A stretch of DNA of 64,000 nt from Mermis nigrescens (lineage: Eukaryota > Nematoda > Enoplea > Mermithida > Mermithidae), in assembly GCA_036768485.1 (NCBI GenBank), contig JAVLUZ010000652.1, forward strand, positions 329,065-393,064, read 5' to 3'. Under the pieces are notes generated by a model. The model made no database searches. It had not been told where the DNA came from and was given only the letters and a program-made list of their open reading frames with translations. Of this stretch, positions 57,491 to 64,000 are shown one piece after another. Each line of letters starts with the position of its first letter. Position 1 is the first letter of the stretch. The position numbers were made by a program, and so were the translations under genes.

Positions 57491-57644
57491 CAGTGGCGGA
57501 TCTAGGATTTTCCTAAGGGGGGCGGAATCCTGACTTGGGCGGAAAAATTAGCCGTTTTCAGCCAAAAATCGCTAAAATGCTTAATTTTGCGCACTATTTT
57601 GGGCCAATGGGGGGGGGGGCGGCCGCCCCCTAAATCCGCCCCTG
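57491..57644 (+). mobile_element. hAT-type MITE, family D
   Basis: TIRs CAGTGGCGGATCTAGG and CTAAATCCGCCCCTG with perfect 8-bp duplication GCGAAGCG. A further 3' fragment of the same family is at about 57,725-57,770. Confidence 0.93.
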
Positions 57645-58450
57645 GCGAAGCGCTAAAACATGAGAAGTTATGGTCGCGTCGCGACGGCCAAAAATCATTT
57701 GAAATCAGTCTTTATCTCGCCAGCTCTAAGGGCCAATGGGAGGGGGACGCCCCCTTAAATCCGCCTATGTAAGATTTGTAGCTATGAGAGCAAGAGGGTG
57801 TTTTGACATGTGGGGATGGCATTCCGATTATTAATTCGTACCGGGTCAAAACATTGGTATACAGGACAAGGACAACACCGTTTTATGACATTTCGTCATT
57901 CGCGAAGCTAAATAGCTTACGATCGAATTATCTCTAAGTACCTGTATAATATCGGGTTATCGATCATTGTTATAAAATTAAAAGTCAACTTTGAGTAGAT
58001 ACCTACTTATTCTGAATTAATAAATTAATCTAACGATAGACAATGATTTTTAATTTGGACTTAAATTTTGAGTGACACAATGTTTCTGCTATCGCACATA
58101 CCTACATACTTATGCTACGATATTGCGTGTGTGTGACAAACGATGAAAATATTTTCGCAGCATTATTTCGAATACCGTATTTTATAAAAAAAATAATAAC
58201 GGCTCGCCGTTTATTTTTCAATGCCCATTTTGGTGTGCCGTTTATTAGAGGGCGCGGTTATTATTTTCATCACAGATGGTATCAACTTATGCATATGTTT
58301 AACGCCCTCGAAACGCTTACGTTTGATCGAAAGTGATTCAACTTCGAATTGTCAAAAAATTCAAAACATTCTTATTAAATCTTCATGTTTGACAACGATT
58401 ACCTATTTGATGAGATTGTTACGATAGATATGCAAATGATAAGTCATATC

Positions 58451-60373
58451 TAGTGATGTAAAAGATCATGTCATATCTAGTGATGTAGTCTGGATCTGAT
58501 CTTTTTATCCAGATCCAGATAATCTGGATCTGGTTATTTTCTGATCTGGATCCGGATCTGCCAGAAAATCAGAACCCGATCTTTATCTGGGTCTGGATCT
58601 GTAAGTCAAGTTATATCTGGTTAAACAGATCAGAAAGTTATTTTTGCGCGATGGTATTCTTTCTGTTTTACGATTTACTGTAGGTATGTTATCTAAGTAG
58701 TTGTAGCCTTACATGCACGTGGGGTGGGGGAAGGATCTGCTGGGGGGTTTAAACCTTCCCCCTGATCCGTGCTGACCCCCAGAACAGCCAAAAAGTGCCG
58801 CTGACCCCCATAATTTTTTGGTTTTTGAGAAATTTTTAAAGCTCCGCAGAAAAGTAACTTAAGTGATAAAAATGTATTGAAGGTTGTCTTTTTCACATAA
58901 ATGATCATCAGTATTGACCTTTGAGAGACTTTTTTACCTAAAAATGGGAAAATTCTGAATTCTTTCGAAAAATTTTTGTTGAGAAAAGTTGTTTCAGTGG
59001 ATGCGCGACATCGAGAAACGTCTAAAAACAATGTTTTTAGTGCCCATGGACCGTTTTTTATCGCTTTTTTGATGTTTGAAATAAATTTGACCTTGACCCC
59101 CAGAATTTCTATGTTGTACATGTATGGTTTTACTGGTGCATCTGTCATTTTTCATGAATTTTAACGGCGTTTTTCTTTGTTGAATTGAAATTGAGCAGGT
59201 TTCTTCATAATATTGCATTTTGTGTTGTAGGTAATGCATCGTTTGTCTTATTTGACAGTGATATCCATCTGAAATAATACACTCTTTCTTTCTTACAAGC
59301 GATCGAAAGAAGCATTTGTTTCTCCTATTTAACCACAATGTTGCCAAATTCCAGACATCTTACGTTCCTGTGAAAATTTAATGCCGTTTTGTTTATAAAG
59401 TTGTCAATTAAAGCTGTTATAATAATTTTTACATTTTTCATGCCTCAATTTTGTTGAATTTTTACTCATGCTTACTTAAACTTCAACCTTTCAGATTTAT
59501 TATCTACCATCAGCTGAGTTGGCACGAGCTGGGTTTTTGGGTTTTTGCGGGCGCGAAAATTCCTGATTTTAGGGTTTTCGGTACATGTACACACCGCAAA
59601 ATTGGCTAAAGTGAAGGCAGTAACATCGGGAAATTGGGTGAATATGATTAATTTAAATTAATTAGCAGTTACATTGTCCAGAAACAACGAACACACTGCC
59701 CGGAAACCAGTTTCTGGAAAATATTTTAAAAATTCGAAAAAACATTTTTCTCAATTTTTTTGTGTAGATGCTGGCATAATCTTTATCAAGGCTAATGCCA
59801 ACAAACTTGGAAACACGGCTGAGTTTGACAATGATTACGAACGTATTGCTGGAATATTTCGCCTAATATGTCACTCCCAAGCAGGGGCGGATTTAGAGGG
59901 GAGGCGGCCGCCCCGCCCCCATTGGCCCAAAATAGTGCGCAAAATTAAGGATTTTTGAGCGATTTTTGGCTTAAAACGGTTAATTTTTTCGCCCCAAGTC
60001 AGGGTTCCGCCCCTCCCATTAGGGGTACCGCCCCCTTAGGAAACTGCCACTGCTCCCAAGTAGGTTTTTTAAAGGTTGCCCCACTATTTTCTTACTGTAA
60101 ATATCAAAAACCCACCAAAAACTTGCAAATCATGTGGGCTCGGGCGCTTTACGCCCTCCTTTTTAGCAATACAAATTGCTGCACAAAAAATATATTTATG
60201 TGGATCTGTATCTGTATCCTGGATCTTTTTAAATTTTGATCTGGCGAAACGATCTGGATCTGGATCTGGTTATTTTGTGATCTGGTAATCTGATCTGGAT
60301 CTAATTCTGCCAGAAAATCTTAACCTGATCTTTATCTGGATCTGGTTAAAAATCTGGATCTTTTACATCACTA
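58451..60373. mobile_element. hAT-type element with GATCTGGATCTG subterminal repeats
   Basis: Ends TAGTGATGTAAAAGATC and GATCTTTTACATCACTA, with target duplication GTCATATC / CTCATATC (7/8). The left terminal unit is duplicated in tandem (58,451 and 58,478). Subterminal GGATCTGGATCTGG clusters lie on both sides. About 1.9 kb, no transposase frame; contains a G-rich-ended repeat at about 58,700-59,130 and a family D MITE. Confidence 0.88.
59882..60052 (-). mobile_element. hAT-type MITE, family D, nested
   Basis: Begins CAGGGGCGGATTTAGAGGGG, ends AACTGCCACTG, with perfect 8-bp duplication CTCCCAAG. Nested inside the 58,451-60,373 element, so younger than it. Confidence 0.93.
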
Positions 60374-60545
60374 CTCATATCACACACTATGTATAGATTA
60401 AACAGATTAGGTAGTTACCTCCAAACAGCGCGCCGTTTATCAGAGGGCGCGATTTATTAATTTCTCCATCCAGAAGGTGCGTCAGAGGGCGCTGTATTAG
60501 AGGACGCTGTTATTAGAATAAGTACGGTATTGAAATTATTGCAAA

Positions 60546-61377
60546 AAAATCAATTCGAAAAATTTAAATTAAAGCACAAATTACAGAAAATGGAAAGATA
60601 TTTGCAATCCTAGAAATTTAGCAGATTTGCAACTTATTTTTCTTGCACCATTGTAGGAGTCGGACTTTATACTTCTGACACTTGTTGCATAATATTCTTT
60701 GCCACATAGGAGTCAAAAAATACTATAAAATATTAATGATATTTTTCAACAAAAAGGCGAAATAAGGCTTATCAATTTTTTTGCCTGTTTAAAATTGATT
60801 GCAAACTGTATTCACTAGTTCGCTATTTTAGCATGAGGCCATTTTGATTCAAAAAAGCTCTGCCGACTAAGTCCATTCCAAGAAACCTTGTCCATGGAAC
60901 AATTATTCTCTCGCGCGTAGCGACTGATTTCTTTAAAACTTTTCTTATTGATATTTAACGTGCTTTGCTTAACATGTGGCGCATCTATCAAACTGCCACA
61001 ACAAACTAAACCGTAAAATATTCTGCTACAGTTAATAAGCCTTAAAGGAAAATGGGCCGTTTGGACTGTAATAGAAGTGTACTTTCTACAAAAGTGTTTT
61101 GTACGCAGCCTACTGTAACACAATTTTGCTTAGCGAAACTCCGTATAAGTACATACTTATCAGTTACTAAGCGCACTATGGTCATTTTGGTTTTAATTTA
61201 AATCGCTTTTGTAATTGATTTGCATTAATTCAGAAATTGTGATCTATGCAAAAGGTTTCGTGAAATAGACTATATGTAGTCTGTTTCAAACTTCCGGAAA
61301 GTTTTTTCCAGCATGTTGATTCGAAAGTATTAACGATTCAGCCAATCGGCAAAGAGCAGTTTCTTAATACCCATCCA
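60546..61377. other. No feature recognised
   Basis: AT-rich sequence. A minus-strand frame of 102 codons (60,815-61,123) has no recognisable similarity and is not called. Confidence 0.4.
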
Positions 61378-61379
61378 CA

Positions 61380-61650
61380 CATGGGCGTGGGGGGATCTGG
61401 GGGGGGGGGGTCTGGACCCCCCCAGAAACTCAAAAGACCCTCCCAGAAATCAAAAGACCCCCCCAGAAATCAATTTTTGGAAATTTTTTTCGTTTTTTTC
61501 GCAATTTTTTGATGCCAATGGATAGTGCTTGATGAGAAACGTTGAAAAATGGTGTTTTTATCGCCATATCACCATTTTTAAGACCATTTTTTGACCTTCA
61601 AAAAATCTTGGACCCCCACCCAGAATTTTCTTGCTGCCCACGTATGTACC
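61380..61650 (+). repeat. Family C repeat, copy 5
   Basis: Begins CATGGGCGTGGGGGGATCTG, contains GGATAGTGCTTGATGAGAAA, and ends CTTGCTGCCCACGTATG, which is partly the inverted complement of its start. The most complete copy. Confidence 0.82.
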
Positions 61651-61954
61651 CATCTCTCACATCAACTAATTTGCTACAATGAGCTATTTAACCTTTTAAA
61701 CTTCGCCGCCGCTTTTCATAAGTGATCTATTGGCATAACTATAGTCTGTTTCATTTATTCGAGAGCTTTTTAGTCAATTTTTCTTGAGGCTACAGTGAGC
61801 GAAACAAGACGAATTACTGTAATTCGGCAGATCAGCTCAGTGAGGGCGAGTGGCTGGAATTCTTACATTTTTAATGCACTAAACCGCCCATATAAATTTA
61901 ATTTAAGCATTTAATCAGTGCTGGGACATACTACAGTAAGTGCACTAAATTAAA

Positions 61955-62025
61955 AGCTATCGGCTGGAATCGAACCCAGGTTGCTTCGACGACAAGCAGA
62001 CGTTTTACCACTGAGCTATGCAGGA
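61955..62025 (-). repeat. tRNA-like unit (SINE head or tRNA pseudogene)
   Basis: On the minus strand: A-box TAGCTCAGTGG, B-box GGTTCGATTCC, and a perfect 5-bp anticodon stem TGCTT/AAGCA with a 7-base loop GTCGTCG (anticodon position CGT, Thr). The acceptor and D stems do not pair, so it is not a working tRNA gene as read. Confidence 0.65.
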
Positions 62026-62934
62026 GTTCGCGGCGTTTCTTAACATTTTAGTCTATTGTGTTTAAAGTGTCAACTTAGGATGCGACTTTTATCTGTAAGT
62101 TGATTGATCTGCTGGAAGACGAAATAAATTATGTCGCAAAAATGTTATCGAAAACACCACCTTTGCTATGTAGCTACGGTGAGATGAAAGTGCTCAATTT
62201 CCATACGCACGATAGACGACCGTTAAGCGTAACGCTTAAGCGGCTCGCCCGGGACCACCTTCCCCTAAAAATTATCATATTTTCATTCCTTTCCCACACA
62301 TATTTTCAATCAAAATCTGGGATAGAAAAATGGGCACTCGGGCTTAAAGCAGCTTGAGTACGGATTGGTATGTGTGTTATCATATCTTTCGTGTACTTAA
62401 AGATCATATGTGTGTGCCTCATATTTGTGCCTATCTCGTTTGTACATACTTTTACCTTAAGCTTTTACCCATATGCCTATTGTCCCCGTCGGGTATTCAT
62501 TTCATTTCTCTTTGTTTGTGTTGATACGCCTCTTTTTCCGCGCCAGTTAAAACTGCGTGCGAGTGCAGTTTTGTCGGCAGGCATGACGGCATTATGGCAA
62601 TTTATTACGATTTTTAAACGTCTTTTTCGACTCAGGTTTTTCGCCAGCCCATCTGTGCTGTGCCGTTTTTCTTTTATGCCTCGCGTCGAGAGAGTCTCCG
62701 CAAGTGCCGTCTTTTTGCTTGGCTGCAACGTCGCACTATTTTCTTGTACGTAGTTGGCATGCGTATTTTTGCCCCTATGTTTTCTTTAGTCATTCGTTTT
62801 TTGCATTTGCTTCCAAGCGTATTAGTTGTATGCTATTGGCTGGGCTTTGAGCCCTTGTGAATAATAATTGTTTATTTTACCCATTCGCCAATTAGCTGAC
62901 AAAAGCATGTATCCTCCAAGCTTTCAAATTTATT
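62026..62934. other. Unrecognised, possibly retroelement-related
   Basis: Two moderately long + strand frames (62,100-62,357; 62,370-62,753) without recognisable domains. The sequence leads directly into the tandem array and could be the leader or LTR of a retroelement continuing past the window. Confidence 0.3.
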
Positions 62935-63860
62935 TGCCCCGTGACCCGTCCGCGCCCATCTGTGCACTACAATTCTCATCACCGTCATAACACTTGTATC
63001 AAAAATGAACGTAGAGAAAGCCACGCCGCCACTGCTCGGCGATTGACTGATCAACAAACTATAAGCCCGTCTATTACCACTCGCATTAGTCCGTCGCATA
63101 CTTCACATCTCGATTCTCAATGACGTGGCAATATTATTGCACTGCATTTTGTTGTGCTGACTGCTCCGTCCGCGCCGCATTTCCCATTTACACAATTGCA
63201 GGAACGTCGTCCTGCTCAGCAATGTATTATAACGCCTCGTTTTTCATCTATTCCGCCTCAAGGAGCCAGACGCGCCCACTTGTATAAAAATGAACATGGA
63301 GATTGCCATGCCGCCACTGCTTGGCAATTGACCAATCAACAAACTATTAGCCCGTCTATTACTGCTCGCATTAGTCCGTCGCGTACTTTGCGTCTTGATT
63401 CTCAACGACGCGGCAATATTATTGCATGCATTTTGTTGCGCTGACTGCTCCATCCGCGCTGTGTTTCCTGTTTACACAATCTCAGGAACGTCGTCCTGCT
63501 CAGCAACGTACCGTTACGCCTCATTTTTCATCTATTCCGCCTCAAGGAGCCACACATGTCTCAAAAATGAACATAGAGATTGCCATGCCGCCACTGCTTG
63601 GCGATTGACCAATCAACAAACTATTAGCCCATCTATTACTGCTTGCATTAGCCCATCGCGTACTTCAGCGTCTTGATTCTCAATGACGCGGCAATATTAT
63701 TGCACACATTTTGTTGTGCTGACTGCTCCATCCGCGCTGCGTTTCCCATTTACACAATTGCAGGAACGTTGTCCTGCTCAGCAACATATCGTTACGCCTC
63801 GTTTTTTGTCTATTCCGCCTCAAGGAGCCAGACGTGCCATGTCTACGTTGCGCACAGATC
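62935..63860. repeat. ~280-bp tandem array, coding-like
   Basis: Just over three units, marked by GCCGCCACTGCTNGGCNATTG at about 63,025, 63,310 and 63,586 and by CTATTCCGCCTCAAGGAGCC at about 63,248, 63,533 and 63,817. Units are about 90% alike. A frame reading NQQTISPSIT recurs in each, but stops break continuity between units. Confidence 0.8.
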
Positions 63861-64000
63861 GATTTATTCTGCCTGTGACTGCTGATTGTCGTAATCAGCA
63901 GCCGCTAGCTACATGCGATCAATCAGATCATCGCAATTGAACTCTATTCCTTTTGTTTGATTCCGCTAGGCCAGGATTGACGTCACCGACCGCCAGCAGT

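Larger units (their letters stand above)
58150..60545. mobile_element. Inverted-repeat element split by a hAT insertion
   Basis: 58,155-58,270 (AATACCGTATTTTAT ... TTATTAGAGGGCGCGG) is the inverted match of about 60,430-60,535 (ATCAGAGGGCGCG ... AAGTACGGTATTG). The material between is mostly the hAT element at 58,451-60,373. Outer limits approximate. Confidence 0.6.

Noticed and set aside
58693..59347. Minus-strand frames of 117-151 codons
   Set aside because: Within a repeat inside the hAT element, low-complexity ends, no transposase motifs seen.
60815..61123. 102-codon minus-strand frame
   Set aside because: No recognisable family and no coding-like composition; left uncalled.
61955..62025. 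Functional tRNA-Thr(CGT) gene
   Set aside because: Anticodon arm and Pol III boxes are good, but acceptor and D stems do not pair.

Overview
The window is AT-rich, intron-rich animal (invertebrate-type) genomic DNA. There is no operon structure, rRNA, CRISPR array or phage-like gene packing. Coding sequence appears only as short exons with GT..AG borders, and long open frames are rare. The phylum cannot be fixed from the sequence alone.

The one gene recognised with confidence is a + strand orthologue of nucleoporin Nup133, from about 5,400 to 37,348. It was rebuilt as about 31 small exons (40-341 nt) by matching translated segments, in order, to the known vertebrate Nup133 protein and requiring splice phases to join. 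Almost all junctions keep frame. Three places remain open: exon 10, exon 11 and the 5' border of exon 21. The protein has the N-terminal beta-propeller (including an ALPS-like membrane-binding loop), an acidic linker and the C-terminal helical domain that binds Nup107 in the Y-complex of the nuclear pore. Its introns (75 bp to about 3 kb) are crowded with MITEs and older repeats.

Downstream, 37.35-48.1 kb is a repeat-rich gap dominated by a giant inverted repeat (38.1-43.9 kb) whose arms hold a diverged ~140-bp satellite. A related copy lies at 50.1-53.45 kb. Around 48.2-56.8 kb there may be two further small genes: a 97-codon frame on the - strand (48,197-48,490) and a three-exon, cysteine-free, Ser-rich protein with a possible signal peptide on the + strand (48,903-56,786). 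Both are hypothetical.

Mobile DNA is the main content elsewhere. Two hAT-type MITE families show 15-bp class TIRs and 8-bp target duplications. Tc1/mariner-type palindromic MITEs have TA duplications. There is a foldback element at the left edge interrupted by one of these MITEs, a 20-bp-unit foldback array at 1.2-3.2 kb, a larger hAT element at 58.45-60.37 kb carrying a nested MITE, tRNA-derived SINE-like units, several G-rich-ended 150-400 bp families, a C-rich minisatellite (29.4-29.9 kb), an (AT)n microsatellite (36.0 kb) and a ~280-bp tandem array at the right edge.
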